Source: Treponema sp.
GTDB lineage: Bacteria; Spirochaetota; Spirochaetia; Treponematales; Treponemataceae
Reading direction: 5' to 3'
Assembly (NCBI GenBank): GCA_017553635.1
Contig: JAFZKN010000019.1
Coordinates: forward strand, 62,001-126,000
Length of the DNA stretch: 64,000 bases
Shown here: piece by piece, positions 6,039-14,555 of the stretch
Layout: every line of letters starts with the position of its first letter
Position numbering within the stretch: position 1 is the stretch's first letter
Translations under genes and position numbers: made by a program
The notes under the pieces: generated by a model
Told to the model about the DNA's origin: nothing
The model's database searches: none
The model's input: only the letters and a program-made list of their open reading frames with translations

Positions 6039-8243
6039 TTACTCTGTAGTCATGAGCCGTTCGATGTTGAGCGCAGTTTCTTTTGTTCGTTCTGCAAGTG
6101 TACGTAAAGATTCAACCTGCTGCAGGAGAGACTGTGCATCAGAAGAAATCTCTGAACTTGCACTGTCTACTTTTTCTGTGGCCTGTGTGAGTAAGTTCAT
6201 GTTATCGAGAACCTGTGCTGAGTAGCGGCTCTGAATGTTTACGTTTTCTTTCATTACAGAAGCTGACTGTGACATGAGTTCTGCTTCATGAGAAATTGCA
6301 GTACCTGTTTCCATCTGGACTTTGATGCTGTTTGATGCGGCAGAAACTTTTTCTACGCTCTGTCCAGCTCCCTCCTGAATCTGTGCGAATGTTTTGTTTA
6401 CTTTTTCTGTAAGAGAAGCACTTTCTTTAATGTCATCAATTACGGCTGTTACGATATCTCCAATCTTTGATGCGTAAGCTGAACTGTTTGAAGCAAGGTT
6501 TTTGATTTCATGTGCGATTACAGAGAAACCTTTACCGGCTTCTCCTGTGTGTGCCGCTTCGATTGCTGCGTTCATGGCGAGAAGGTCTGTCTGTGCTGCA
6601 AATTCGTTGATGGTTGTTACAACAGTAAGGATTTCTTTAGAAGCTTTTTGAATGGATTCAATTACCGTGAAAAGTTTTTTCATGTCATTTGATCCGCTTG
6701 TTGTAAGCGCGTTTAATGAACGTGTAAAGTTTTCTGCAGTATTGATACCTGCGCTTACATTTGTAATTCCTTCCATTACCGAAAGAGTTCCGTCTGCAGT
6801 TGTGCGGATGCTTTCTGCGGTTTTATCAAATTCGCTGTTCATTGAATCGAGAGATTCTGTAAGTTCTTTAATTGTATTTGCTGTCTGTGTGTGAATTGTT
6901 GACTGTTCATGAATTGCATTATTGATAATCTTAACTTTTTCGCGTGAATTTTGTGTTGCCTGCATTACGGCATTTACAGATTCAGCAAGCTCTTTTGAAA
7001 TTTGAGTAGATTCGATTGTCATTGAGCGTGCAGAGTTAAATACGCTTGTAAGTTTTTCTTTCTGTTCTTTTGTTTTTTCAGCAAGAATTGTAAATTCCTT
7101 TTGGGAACGGGCAGAACGCATTGAAAGAGTAATAAAAACTGCGATATCAAGTGCAAAGATTGCAATTGACTGTGTCCACATGAAAGGATTTTTTCCCATG
7201 AGCATATACACTACATCATGTATTGCAAGAACTGCACCGATTGTAAATCCAAGGAAAATATTAAGCGCATAAGATTCATGGCGGCGGATTGCACTTGTTG
7301 AAGTGATAAATCCGTAAACGATAACTACAACGACAGGAAGAAGCATGATATTGAACATATTGTTCATAGCATCTTCTTTTCCGCAGACAATAAGGTATGC
7401 CGCAAAATCTATAACTGTAAATATGATTGCAAGTGCGAGCATTTTTTTATAACCGCGTCTGTTAAAGAATCTGTTTAAGAAGAGCGCCATGAACGAAATA
7501 CTTGCAGGAAGACATGCGCGTGAAAGTGAACGGTTTAAATTATATGGAATGAAAATAAATTCTGAACCGATATCGAAGAAATAGAATACGATAAAGAACA
7601 TTGTGATTGAATAATAAAGATATGTTCTGTCTTTTCTGTTTCCTAAAAAGACTGCAAAACTGTAAAGCATGATGAATGCACAGAGGAATGTTAATACTAA
7701 GAAGAAGCGTGGTCCGAACTGATTGTGAATTACATTCTGGAACATTGCTTCTGAGCCGTTATCAAATGAAAATTTTAAATTTATGAGTTTATCAGAAGGA
7801 CAGAAAATTCTTACCGCAATTTTTATTTTTCCATCAACAACAGCTGCAAGCGGAAGATTGACGTCCGTGTATTCTTCTATTCTTACCAGTTCGCGTGGTG
7901 GAAGGTTTCCTCTGCTTCCGACAAATGAATTTTCTACATAAAATTCAGCGGCAGCATTAAATTTTTCCATTCCTATCCAGAGTTCATCGCTTAAAAAAAC
8001 TTTTGGTACAGAAATTTCTGATCTGAGCCAGACAAAGTGTTCGTCGCCAAGTTCTATAGAGTTATTTTTTACTGTTGACCAGCTGCTGTCATCGTAATCT
8101 GATTTTGCATAATTCATGTTATCGCCGATTTTGTATTTCCATTCGGCTATAATAGGAATTGATTTTCTGCCTTTAATCTGGGTGCATGACAGGCATAAAA
8201 AGGAAATTAAAATAGCAGATATTGCTCTTACGTGTTTTGACAT
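6039..8243 (-). CDS. Methyl-accepting chemotaxis protein with 7TM sensor module
   Basis: The 734-residue protein starts with a signal peptide with a lipobox-like end (LISFLCLSC). Residues about 25-180 form an extracytoplasmic beta domain like the galactose-binding-like N-terminal domains of 7TM receptors with diverse intracellular signalling modules. Residues about 183-390 contain roughly seven membrane helices, and 430-730 form the cytoplasmic methyl-accepting coiled coil. The conserved signalling tip reads QTDLLAMNAAIEAAHTGEAG. No HAMP domain is evident. The architecture indicates that a periplasmic ligand alters CheA activity through CheW. The ligand is unknown; the N-terminal fold suggests a carbohydrate. 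Confidence 0.88.
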   Translation of the reverse strand: MSKHVRAISAILISFLCLSCTQIKGRKSIPIIAEWKYKIGDNMNYAKSDYDDSSWSTVKNNSIELGDEHFVWLRSEISVPKVFLSDELWIGMEKFNAAAEFYVENSFVGSRGNLPPRELVRIEEYTDVNLPLAAVVDGKIKIAVRIFCPSDKLINLKFSFDNGSEAMFQNVIHNQFGPRFFLVLTFLCAFIMLYSFAVFLGNRKDRTYLYYSITMFFIVFYFFDIGSEFIFIPYNLNRSLSRACLPASISFMALFLNRFFNRRGYKKMLALAIIFTVIDFAAYLIVCGKEDAMNNMFNIMLLPVVVVIVYGFITSTSAIRRHESYALNIFLGFTIGAVLAIHDVVYMLMGKNPFMWTQSIAIFALDIAVFITLSMRSARSQKEFTILAEKTKEQKEKLTSVFNSARSMTIESTQISKELAESVNAVMQATQNSREKVKIINNAIHEQSTIHTQTANTIKELTESLDSMNSEFDKTAESIRTTADGTLSVMEGITNVSAGINTAENFTRSLNALTTSGSNDMKKLFTVIESIQKASKEILTVVTTINEFAAQTDLLAMNAAIEAAHTGEAGKGFSVIAHEIKNLASNSSAYASKIGDIVTAVIDDIKESASLTEKVNKTFAQIQEGAGQSVEKVSAASNSIKVQMETGTAISHEAELMSQSASVMKENVNIQSRYSAQVLDNMNLLTQATEKVDSASSEISSDAQSLLQQVESLRTLAERTKETALNIERLMTTE

Positions 8244-8418
8244 TTATAACTCCTCCGAAAACTGTTCAAAAACCATATAGAACTGATTGTGAAAAAATAG
8301 TAATAAAGTATCCATTATTTTACCATGGAATACAGCTGTTTTGCTAGTTTTTTCTTGCAGTTATGTGAAAAAAAAAGTAATATTCCTAATATTAATTAAA
8401 CAGCATAAGGAGTCAGGT

Positions 8419-9186
8419 ATGACAGCTTTGATTACGGGTGCATCCAGCGGCTTGGGATGGGAATTTGCGAAGCTTTTTGCATGTGACGGGCATGATTTGG
8501 TTCTTGTAGCCCGCAGAATTGACAGGTTGAACGAGCTGAAAACAGAGCTTGAGAAGATATATAACATCAAGGTTACGGTTTTTTCGCAGGACCTGACGCT
8601 TTCTGATGCGGCGGAATCTGTTTTTTCCTTTATTGAACGTAACAAAATAACGGTTGATTTTCTCGTAAATAATGCAGGTTTCGGGGATTTTGGTTTTTTT
8701 GCTGAATGTGACATTGCCAAACAGCAGAATATGATAATGCTTAACACAATGACGCTTACAAAACTGACCAGACTTTTTGTTCCGGGTATGAAGGAACGTA
8801 AAAACGGCCGTATTTTAAATGTCGGTTCTATTGCTTCTTTTATGCCGGGACCTAAAATGTCAGTTTATTATGCGACAAAAGCCTATGTCCGTTCTTTTTC
8901 CGAGGCTCTTTCGGTTGAACTTAAAAAAAGCGGTGTTTCAGTTACTGTATTATGCCCGGGACCTGTAAAATCTGAGTTTTGGGATAAATCAGAGGCGGAC
9001 AGTTCAAGCATTTATAAGCATATGTTCTTTTCCACACCGGAAAAAGTTGCCCTCTGCGGTTATAAAAAGATGAAAAAGGGACGGCTTTTTGCGATTCCTG
9101 GGAAAATGACCAATATAATAATCTTTCTTGCTAAGATTGTTCCCCGTTCATGGACAAGAAACATAGTTTATATGGTTCAAAAATAA
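8419..9186 (+). CDS. Short-chain dehydrogenase/reductase (SDR)
   Basis: The 255-residue product is a classical SDR NAD(P)-dependent oxidoreductase. It has the dinucleotide-binding motif TGASSGLG at residues 6-13, basic residues after the second strand (VARR) that favour NADPH, NNAG in the middle, and the catalytic Ser with YxxxK (VYYATKAY). It belongs to the YqjQ/DltE-like group of general short-chain reductases, with unknown substrate. I chose the ATG at 8419 because AAGGAG at 8408-8413 precedes it; the longer frame beginning at 8341 lacks such a site. The next gene, for a YhhN protein, has its own promoter. Confidence 0.9.
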   Translation: MTALITGASSGLGWEFAKLFACDGHDLVLVARRIDRLNELKTELEKIYNIKVTVFSQDLTLSDAAESVFSFIERNKITVDFLVNNAGFGDFGFFAECDIAKQQNMIMLNTMTLTKLTRLFVPGMKERKNGRILNVGSIASFMPGPKMSVYYATKAYVRSFSEALSVELKKSGVSVTVLCPGPVKSEFWDKSEADSSSIYKHMFFSTPEKVALCGYKKMKKGRLFAIPGKMTNIIIFLAKIVPRSWTRNIVYMVQK

Positions 9187-9193
9187 AAATGAT

Positions 9194-9222
9194 TTTACAA
9201 TTATAGTGTTCTGGGGTAAAAT
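9194..9222 (+). promoter_or_regulatory. Promoter close to the YhhN start (leaderless-type)
   Basis: TTTACA (9194-9199), 17 bases, TAAAAT (9217-9222), then only six bases to the ATG at 9229. A GGGG run lies inside the spacer and would not be in the transcript. Confidence 0.5.
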
Positions 9223-9228
9223 AATAGT

Positions 9229-9936
9229 ATGATAGTTTCTATAATTTTAAGCATCGCTTCGTTAATATGTCTTGGGTTGGATCATTTTTGCAGAATTGCA
9301 GATCACTCGATTTTGTCTCTGGTATTTAAAGGATGTGCAAGTGTCTGTTTTGTTGCCCTTGCTTTCTATTCGTATTTTAAGTGCGGCAATAAGGATGAAA
9401 AATTTAAAAAGCTTTCCAATTATGTAGTTACTGCACTCTGCCTTTCTTTTGCTGCTGACGTCATGCTTGGCTTAAAGGAAGTTGAGCTTGCGGGGGATGC
9501 TGCATTTATTGTAGGCTTTCTGCTTTTTGTTGCAGCTCATATTACATATCTTCTTGCATTTTCCGTTTATGGAAAACCTGATAAAATCTTCTATATTATG
9601 GCAGCAATATTGACTGCGGTCCTTATCTGTTATGCGGGACTTACTTCATGGTTTGATTTCGGACCTTTATTCCCGCTTATCTGTGTTTATTCAATTATTG
9701 TTTCGTGCGTAGTGTTCAGGAGCCTGAGTTTTAAAGAAAGGAATTCGTTTAATGCAAAGCTTATGGCTGTGGGAATGATTCTTTTTGTGCTTTCTGACAT
9801 GCTTTTACTTTTCTGGATATTCCCGAGAGATGGTGTTTCAAAGAGTGTTTCATCGGTTATCTTTATAATAAGCAACAGCTGCTATTACATAGGTCAGCTT
9901 GCTGCAGCTCATTCAATTTCTAAGACTTATTCATAA
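9229..9936 (+). CDS. YhhN/TMEM86-family membrane protein (possible lysoplasmalogenase)
   Basis: The 235-residue product has about eight closely packed membrane helices and the YhhN pattern, including acidic residues in membrane segments: LSFAADVMLGLKEVE and a later ILFVLSDMLLLFWIF, plus the AAHITYLLAF segment. The human member TMEM86B hydrolyses the vinyl-ether bond of lysoplasmalogens. Treponemes are known to contain plasmalogen-type lipids, so a role in ether-lipid turnover is plausible. Bacterial members are rarely characterised, so function is by family only. It appears to be expressed from its own promoter just upstream. Confidence 0.8.
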   Translation: MIVSIILSIASLICLGLDHFCRIADHSILSLVFKGCASVCFVALAFYSYFKCGNKDEKFKKLSNYVVTALCLSFAADVMLGLKEVELAGDAAFIVGFLLFVAAHITYLLAFSVYGKPDKIFYIMAAILTAVLICYAGLTSWFDFGPLFPLICVYSIIVSCVVFRSLSFKERNSFNAKLMAVGMILFVLSDMLLLFWIFPRDGVSKSVSSVIFIISNSCYYIGQLAAAHSISKTYS

Positions 9937-10011
9937 GTTTGTAAAACTGAAATCAGGCTGAAAAGTCCAAATTCAGCCTGAAAAATTCCTTAAAAAATAA
10001 AAAAAAATCAC

Positions 10012-10038
10012 TAAACCATTTTTTTTAAACTCCGATAA
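10012..10038 (+). promoter_or_regulatory. Sigma-28 (FliA)-type promoter of second flaB
   Basis: TAAA (10012-10015), exactly 15 bases, then TCCGATAA (10031-10038), matching TAAA-N15-GCCGATAA at 11 of 12 positions. It lies 134 bases upstream of the flaB ATG. The leader between holds an inverted repeat around 10081-10122 (AAGGTTTG-type arms). Confidence 0.8.
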
Positions 10039-10171
10039 AGAAGTAACGGGTGGTAAAAAAACCCCACATGGATAGTTTGTCCTTGCGAGGTTTGAGAATA
10101 AAACACCAAACCTTACAAGGAACGCTCTGGAAGATTCCAGTTTGTGTTCGAGATTTTATAGGAGATACACT

Positions 10172-11032
10172 ATGGTTATCAATCACAACATGAGTGCTAT
10201 GTTCGCTCAGAGATCACAGGGTCTTACAGACCTCAACAATCAGAAAAACATGGAAAAACTCTCATCAGGTATGAGAATTAACCGTGCAGGTGATGATGCT
10301 TCTGGACTTGCAGTTTCAGAAAAAATGCGTGCACAGATCCGCGGTTTAAACCAGGCTTCTACAAACGCAGAAAACGGCATTTCATTTATTCAGACAACTG
10401 AAGGATATCTTCAGGAAACATCTGACATCGTTCAGCGTATCCGCGAACTTGCTGTTCAGTCATCGAACGGTATTTACTCAGATGAAGACCGCATGCAGAT
10501 TCAGGTTGAAGTTTCTTCTCTCATCGATGAAGTTGACCGCATCGCATCTGCTGCTCAGTTTAACGGTATGAACATGCTTACAGGACGCTTTGCTCGCCCT
10601 ACAGGTGAAAATGTTGTTACAGGATCTATGTGGTTCCACATTGGTGCTAACATGGACCAGAGAACACAGGTTTACATCGGAACAATGTCTGCTACAGCTC
10701 TTGGACTCCGCAACCTCGGTGACGAATCTAAGATGTCTCTTGCAGCTCCAGATGATGCTAACCGCGCAATCGGAACTCTTGATGAAGCTCTCAAGAAGAT
10801 TAACAAACAGCGTGCTGACCTCGGTGCTTACCAGAACCGTCTCGAAAAGACAGTTGTAGGTCTCGACATCGGTGCTGAAAACCTCCAGGCTTCTGAATCA
10901 AGAATCCGCGATACAGACATGGCAGAAGAAATGGTAGACTTCACAAAGAACCAGGTACTCAGCCAGGCTGGAACAGCAATGATTGCTCAGGCAAATCAGA
11001 GCTCACAGAATGTACTTTCTTTACTCCGCTAG
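10172..11032 (+). CDS. flaB: Periplasmic flagellin core protein FlaB (second copy)
   Basis: This 286-residue FlaB is nearly identical to the product of 2981-3841, with the same N- and C-terminal filament coiled coils and short centre; differences cluster near residue 170 ([10 protein letters not shown] against [10 protein letters not shown]) and at the C-terminus ([33 protein letters not shown]). The start at 10172 follows AGGAGATACACT; a longer frame from 10142 adds ten residues that are not flagellin-like. Treponemes normally carry several FlaB subunits that share one filament. The DNA of the two genes differs mainly at third codon positions, so duplication is not recent. Confidence 0.96.
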   Translation: MVINHNMSAMFAQRSQGLTDLNNQKNMEKLSSGMRINRAGDDASGLAVSEKMRAQIRGLNQASTNAENGISFIQTTEGYLQETSDIVQRIRELAVQSSNGIYSDEDRMQIQVEVSSLIDEVDRIASAAQFNGMNMLTGRFARPTGENVVTGSMWFHIGANMDQRTQVYIGTMSATALGLRNLGDESKMSLAAPDDANRAIGTLDEALKKINKQRADLGAYQNRLEKTVVGLDIGAENLQASESRIRDTDMAEEMVDFTKNQVLSQAGTAMIAQANQSSQNVLSLLR

Positions 11033-11056
11033 TTGCGTAGTTTAGATTGAACAAGG

Positions 11057-11083
11057 CCCGCACATTTCGTGCGGGTTTTTTTT
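11057..11083 (+). terminator. Rho-independent terminator of second flaB
   Basis: Perfect stem CCCGCAC/GTGCGGG (11057-11063 with 11069-11075), five-base loop, then eight T. It ends the flaB transcript 25 bases after the stop codon. Confidence 0.9.
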
Positions 11084-11206
11084 TGCCTGAGCAATCATTT
11101 CGCAAATCAGATATTTGATATATTTGATAAATAATTTATAATTGAACAGATTGAATCACCGGAGATAAAAAAGTTCAGAAATAAAAGGTGCTGACTTAAA
11201 TCTGTT

Positions 11207-12589
11207 ATGAAAACTTATCTTGCAATAGACTTAAAATCTTTTTATGCCTCTGTTGAATGTCGAGAGAGGGGTCTTGATCCTCTTACGACAAAGCTTGTAG
11301 TTGCAGATAAAAGCCGCACGAGTAAAACTATTTGTCTTGCAGTAACTCCCGCACTTAAGGCATACGGACTTTCAGGAAGAAGCCGTCTTTTTGAAGTAGA
11401 AGCAAAAGCTCGTGAAGTTAAAAAGCAGACCGGAAAAGAACTTGAATACATAACCGCAGTTCCCCGGATGGCTCTTTACATAAAGTATTCAGCAAAAATT
11501 TACAGTTTGTATCTTAAATATTTTGCACCAGAGGATATTCATGTTTATTCTATCGATGAAGTTTTTATCGATGCAACAAGTTATATTTCATTTTATAAGA
11601 TGAGTGCGAGGGAACTTGCAGAAAAAGTAATTAATGACATTTTAGCCGAAACAGGAATTACGGCAACTGCTGGAATTGCTGCAAATCTTTACCTCTGCAA
11701 AATTGCAATGGATATCTGGGCAAAGCATATTCCAGCTGATAAAAATGGTGTACGAATTGCAGAACTTGATGAAATGACTTATCGACGCGAACTCTGGAAT
11801 CATAAACCTATTACGGATTTCTGGCGAATTGGAAACGGAATTGCACGACGGCTTGAAAAAAAATTTATTTACACGATGGGAGATTTAGCGCGGGCCTCTC
11901 TTAAAACTCCTCTTGCTCTTTATGATGAGTTTGGAATTGATGCAGAGATTTTAATTGATCACGCATGGGGACGAGAGAGTGTCGGGATGAAGGATATTAA
12001 AAACTACCGCTCGGGTGCAAAAAGTCTTGGAAGCGGCCAGGTCCTTCATTGTGCGTATACTTTTGAAAAAGCGCGTATTGTTGTGCGCGAGATGGCAGAA
12101 GCTTTAGCTCTTGATTTATTTGAAAAAGAACTTGTGACTTCGTCTGTTACGCTTTATGTGGGATACGATGTTGAAACGCTTGAAAAATGTTTGACGCTGA
12201 TGCAGGATGGCGAAATTGTCAGGGATTATTATGGCCGTTTTGTTCCGAAACCTGCTCACGGTACTACAGGTTTTTCAGCAGTTACTGGTGAGACAAATCT
12301 TGCCACTGTAATTGCTGATTCTGCTGTAGAACTTTTTGATAAAATTGTAAATCCCCTCTATCTTGTGCGCCGTATAAATATAACTGCGAATAATACAAAA
12401 AAAACAGCTGAACGTGAGCCTACACTTTTTGATTCTGAGTTGAATTCACTTAAACAAGAAAAACTTCAGAAAGCACGTCTTTCGATAATTAAGAAATACG
12501 GTAAAAATGCAATCTTAAAGGGAACCGACTACGAAGAGGGTGCAACAACGCGCGATAGAAACTCGCAGATAGGAGGACATAAGGCGTGA
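11207..12589 (+). CDS. Y-family DNA polymerase (DinB/UmuC-like, ImpB/MucB/SamB)
   Basis: The 460-residue protein is a translesion DNA polymerase. The first palm motif is LAIDLKSFYASVECRERG (metal-binding Asp8, steric gate region SFYASVE), the second is VYSIDEVFIDATSY at about 115-128 with the paired catalytic acidic residues, followed by a helix-hairpin-helix region (about 195-235, FWRIGNGIARRL) and a little-finger domain. The type with DLKSFYASVEC and K-T/S-K-T-I is that of UmuC/plasmid MucB-like proteins of Firmicutes and spirochaetes. It overlaps a YolD-like gene by four bases. No LexA-type box is evident upstream to my eye. Confidence 0.88.
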   Translation: MKTYLAIDLKSFYASVECRERGLDPLTTKLVVADKSRTSKTICLAVTPALKAYGLSGRSRLFEVEAKAREVKKQTGKELEYITAVPRMALYIKYSAKIYSLYLKYFAPEDIHVYSIDEVFIDATSYISFYKMSARELAEKVINDILAETGITATAGIAANLYLCKIAMDIWAKHIPADKNGVRIAELDEMTYRRELWNHKPITDFWRIGNGIARRLEKKFIYTMGDLARASLKTPLALYDEFGIDAEILIDHAWGRESVGMKDIKNYRSGAKSLGSGQVLHCAYTFEKARIVVREMAEALALDLFEKELVTSSVTLYVGYDVETLEKCLTLMQDGEIVRDYYGRFVPKPAHGTTGFSAVTGETNLATVIADSAVELFDKIVNPLYLVRRINITANNTKKTAEREPTLFDSELNSLKQEKLQKARLSIIKKYGKNAILKGTDYEEGATTRDRNSQIGGHKA

Positions 12590-12804
12590 AATACGATGAT
12601 ATAATAAATACAGAGTGGAACGAAGGTTCTCTGAAAAACCGTATGAGTGCTGCACAGCGTGCAAAGATTTTTCTTCCTTTTGCAGCCCTCACAGGTTACG
12701 AAGATGAACTTGATAAAACACTTGAGCGCGAAATTAAAAACATGAAGCAGCGTACAGGTGCAATAAAATTCTGGGAAGAAATGTCTCAAAAAGATGAAAT
12801 TTAA
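12586..12804 (+). CDS. YolD-like small protein
   Basis: The 72-residue product contains RMSAAQRAKIFLPFAALTGY, the hallmark 'M-S-x-x-x-R-A-x-x-F-x-P-F-A-A-L-x-G' of YolD-like proteins. In Firmicutes these genes typically sit beside a Y-family polymerase, as here, and are thought to act with it, perhaps as a UmuD-like partner. The likely start is the GTG at 12586, which overlaps the polymerase stop codon (GTGA), implying translational coupling. A polymerase-YolD pair in a spirochaete suggests transfer from Firmicutes, though this is inference. Confidence 0.75.
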   Translation: MKYDDIINTEWNEGSLKNRMSAAQRAKIFLPFAALTGYEDELDKTLEREIKNMKQRTGAIKFWEEMSQKDEI

Positions 12805-12820
12805 GCTGATTTGAAAAAAT

Positions 12821-12962
12821 GTTAGCTAAATATAACAATTTTCATTGACAAAAAAGACTAAAAGTTTTAATATCCCTTTCGTTAGCAAAGACTAACGATA
12901 TAGTTAGGAAATTCTAACCAAAAAGTAAGGTTGTTACAATCTAAGAGTTAGTAAAAACTAAC
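12821..12962 (+). promoter_or_regulatory. Iron/manganese regulator operators and promoter of the feo locus
   Basis: A strong promoter TTGACA (12845-12850), 17 bases, TAATAT (12868-12873) is followed by three perfect GTTAG-N6-CTAAC palindromes: GTTAGCAAAGACTAAC (12881-12896), GTTAGGAAATTCTAAC (12903-12918) and GTTAGTAAAAACTAAC (12947-12962). An imperfect one (GTTAGCTAAATATAAC, 12821-12836) lies upstream. The perfect sites start 22 and 44 bases apart, about two and four helical turns. They cover the transcription start and leader, fitting repression by the DtxR-family protein encoded at 17405-17767. Confidence 0.8.
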
Positions 12963-12974
12963 AAGGAGTATAAA

Positions 12975-13994
12975 ATGGTTAAATCCAGAAAAATCGTGTG
13001 CGCTGCAGTTTTATCTGCTTTTGCGTTTGCTGCAGTTTCTGCACAGGAAGTATCTTTTGAAAACGAAGTTTCAACAGATATCGTAAACATTACTGTTACA
13101 GATGATGATACAGACAGTAAATTTGCAGGCTTTGAAAACAAAACTACTGCAGAATACACATCAGAAAAGCTTGATATGGGTCTTGTTCTTAAATTTTCCC
13201 TTACACAGGAAGATGATGACTCAATCAGACTTGGTTCTGATTCTTATGTAGATGATTACTGGGTTGAATTCCGTCCAATTGAAATGCTTGGAATCGGTTT
13301 TCATAAGGGACAGCTTTTAGAAGGTGCATTCCTTCCTTGTCTTGATGACCAGCAGGATGCAGAAATCGAAGCCGGAAATTTAAGAAACGACTTTGGTGTA
13401 TTTGTACGTCCTGTTGAAGGTCTTGTAATAAGTGCAGGTTTTGATTTTGATTCATTCTTTAATAAAGATGATACAGACCCGCTTATCAATGCAGGTGCAG
13501 AATATAAATATGAAGAAATGTTTGCAGTTGGCACTATGTTCAGAAATATTGTTTCTGATGACCGCTCAATCGGTGTATATGCTTCGTTTACAGGTCTTGA
13601 AGGCTTTACTGTTAATGCAGGTTTTACACACAACGGAATAATCGAAGATTTTAATGTAGAAGGGGACTTTGTAAATGCTGCAGTTGCCTTTGAAAACGAT
13701 GTTCTTTCTATAGGGGTTGATGCTGTTATTTCTACAGACAGTGATGATCCTGATACAAACGATCTTTACACTGCAGTTCTTGCAGGATATCAGGTTAATG
13801 ATGCACTTGCTGTAAAACTTTACGGATGCTTTACAACAGACTTTGATAACGATGATACATGGGTATTTACTGTAAAACCTTATGTTGAATATGCAATTAA
13901 TGAACACAATACAATCAGTGGCGGTGTTTCTGTTGGTATTTCTAAACCGGAAAAAGCAATTTCCTTCCCGGTATCTTGGGTATACACATACTAA
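12975..13994 (+). CDS. Outer-membrane beta-barrel (porin-like) protein, metal-regulated
   Basis: The 339-residue product has a Sec signal peptide (MVKSRKIVCAAVLSAFAFAAVSAQ) and then a strongly acidic chain of alternating hydrophobic/polar strands with Asp-rich turns (VTDDDTDSK, TDSDDPDTND), ending in an aromatic residue (SWVYTY) as outer-membrane barrels do. No TonB box or plug domain is visible and the protein is too short for a TonB receptor, so a porin-like channel for metal ions is more likely. AAGGAG precedes the start. It is the first gene after three metal-regulator operators and directly precedes feoA, so it may bring Fe2+ across the outer membrane. Confidence 0.75.
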   Translation: MVKSRKIVCAAVLSAFAFAAVSAQEVSFENEVSTDIVNITVTDDDTDSKFAGFENKTTAEYTSEKLDMGLVLKFSLTQEDDDSIRLGSDSYVDDYWVEFRPIEMLGIGFHKGQLLEGAFLPCLDDQQDAEIEAGNLRNDFGVFVRPVEGLVISAGFDFDSFFNKDDTDPLINAGAEYKYEEMFAVGTMFRNIVSDDRSIGVYASFTGLEGFTVNAGFTHNGIIEDFNVEGDFVNAAVAFENDVLSIGVDAVISTDSDDPDTNDLYTAVLAGYQVNDALAVKLYGCFTTDFDNDDTWVFTVKPYVEYAINEHNTISGGVSVGISKPEKAISFPVSWVYTY

Positions 13995-14011
13995 ATTTCG
14001 AGGAAACAAAA

Positions 14012-14221
14012 ATGCCTTTAAGTATGGCCGATCTTGGAGAGCAGTTTTTGATTAAAAAAATTGCCGGTAATGAAGAAGTGCGTCGCTTTCTTGAAAATCT
14101 GGGATTTGTTTCCGGAGCACAGGTTACGCTTGTTTCAAAAATAAGCGGGAATGTAATTGTTCAGATTAAAGAAAGCAGGGTTGCTGTAAGCCGCGAGATG
14201 GCTCAGAAAATAATTGTGTAA
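14012..14221 (+). CDS. feoA: FeoA-family protein (first copy)
   Basis: The 69-residue product is an SH3-like FeoA domain protein. It begins MPLSMADLGEQFLIKKIAG and has the family's NLGFVSGAQVTLVSK centre and VAVSREMAQKI end. FeoA is thought to interact with FeoB and tune ferrous-iron transport. I use the ATG at 14012, which has CGAGGA upstream; the longer frame from 13976 overlaps the end of the porin-like gene. It lies 17 bases after that gene and upstream of a second feoA, the common two-FeoA arrangement of Firmicutes and spirochaetes. Confidence 0.88.
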   Translation: MPLSMADLGEQFLIKKIAGNEEVRRFLENLGFVSGAQVTLVSKISGNVIVQIKESRVAVSREMAQKIIV

Positions 14222-14227
14222 TTTTTT

Positions 14228-14311
14228 TTATGCGTGGAGTTATATAAAACTAACTTTGCGCATAAAGTGTTTAGAAGGTGCGGTGGCGGTATTGCCGGTG
14301 CTACACCTTCT
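14228..14311 (+). other. Structured spacer between the two feoA genes
   Basis: Two inverted repeats fill the gap: TTATGCG pairs with CGCATAA (14228-14234 with about 14258-14264), and AGAAGGTG with CACCTTCT (14273-14280 with 14304-14311), the second enclosing a further GC-rich pairing. There is no long T run, so this may be an mRNA processing or attenuation element. I do not recognise a riboswitch class. Confidence 0.4.
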
Positions 14312-14327
14312 TTAATGAGGTGATTAT

Positions 14328-14546
14328 ATGACATTAAAAGAGACTAAAACCGGACAGACGGTTACTGTAGAAAAGCTCAATGGAGAAGGAGCTGTAAAAC
14401 GCCGTATCATGGACATGGGTATTACAAAGGGTACAGAAATTTATGTACGTAAAGTTGCTCCTCTCGGAGACCCTGTAGAAATTACAGTACGTGGTTATGA
14501 ACTTTCTGTTCGTAAAGCAGACGCTGAAATTATCGAAGTAAAGTAG
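14328..14546 (+). CDS. feoA: FeoA-family protein (second copy)
   Basis: The 72-residue product is a second FeoA, starting MTLKETKTGQTVTVEKLNG, with KRRIMDMGITKGTEIYVRK and a closing VRGYELSVRKADAEII. The RIMDMG(I/L)-x-x-G core is the standard FeoA signature, and this copy is closer to the consensus than the one at 14012. GAGGTG precedes the ATG. It is followed nine bases later by feoB, so the two are surely co-translated as parts of the Fe2+ transport system. Confidence 0.93.
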   Translation: MTLKETKTGQTVTVEKLNGEGAVKRRIMDMGITKGTEIYVRKVAPLGDPVEITVRGYELSVRKADAEIIEVK

Positions 14547-14555
14547 GAGGAGATG

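Noticed and set aside
8341..8418. N-terminal extension of the SDR protein
   Set aside because: The extra 26 residues are hydrophobic/basic without family match, and AAGGAG stands directly before the internal ATG at 8419.
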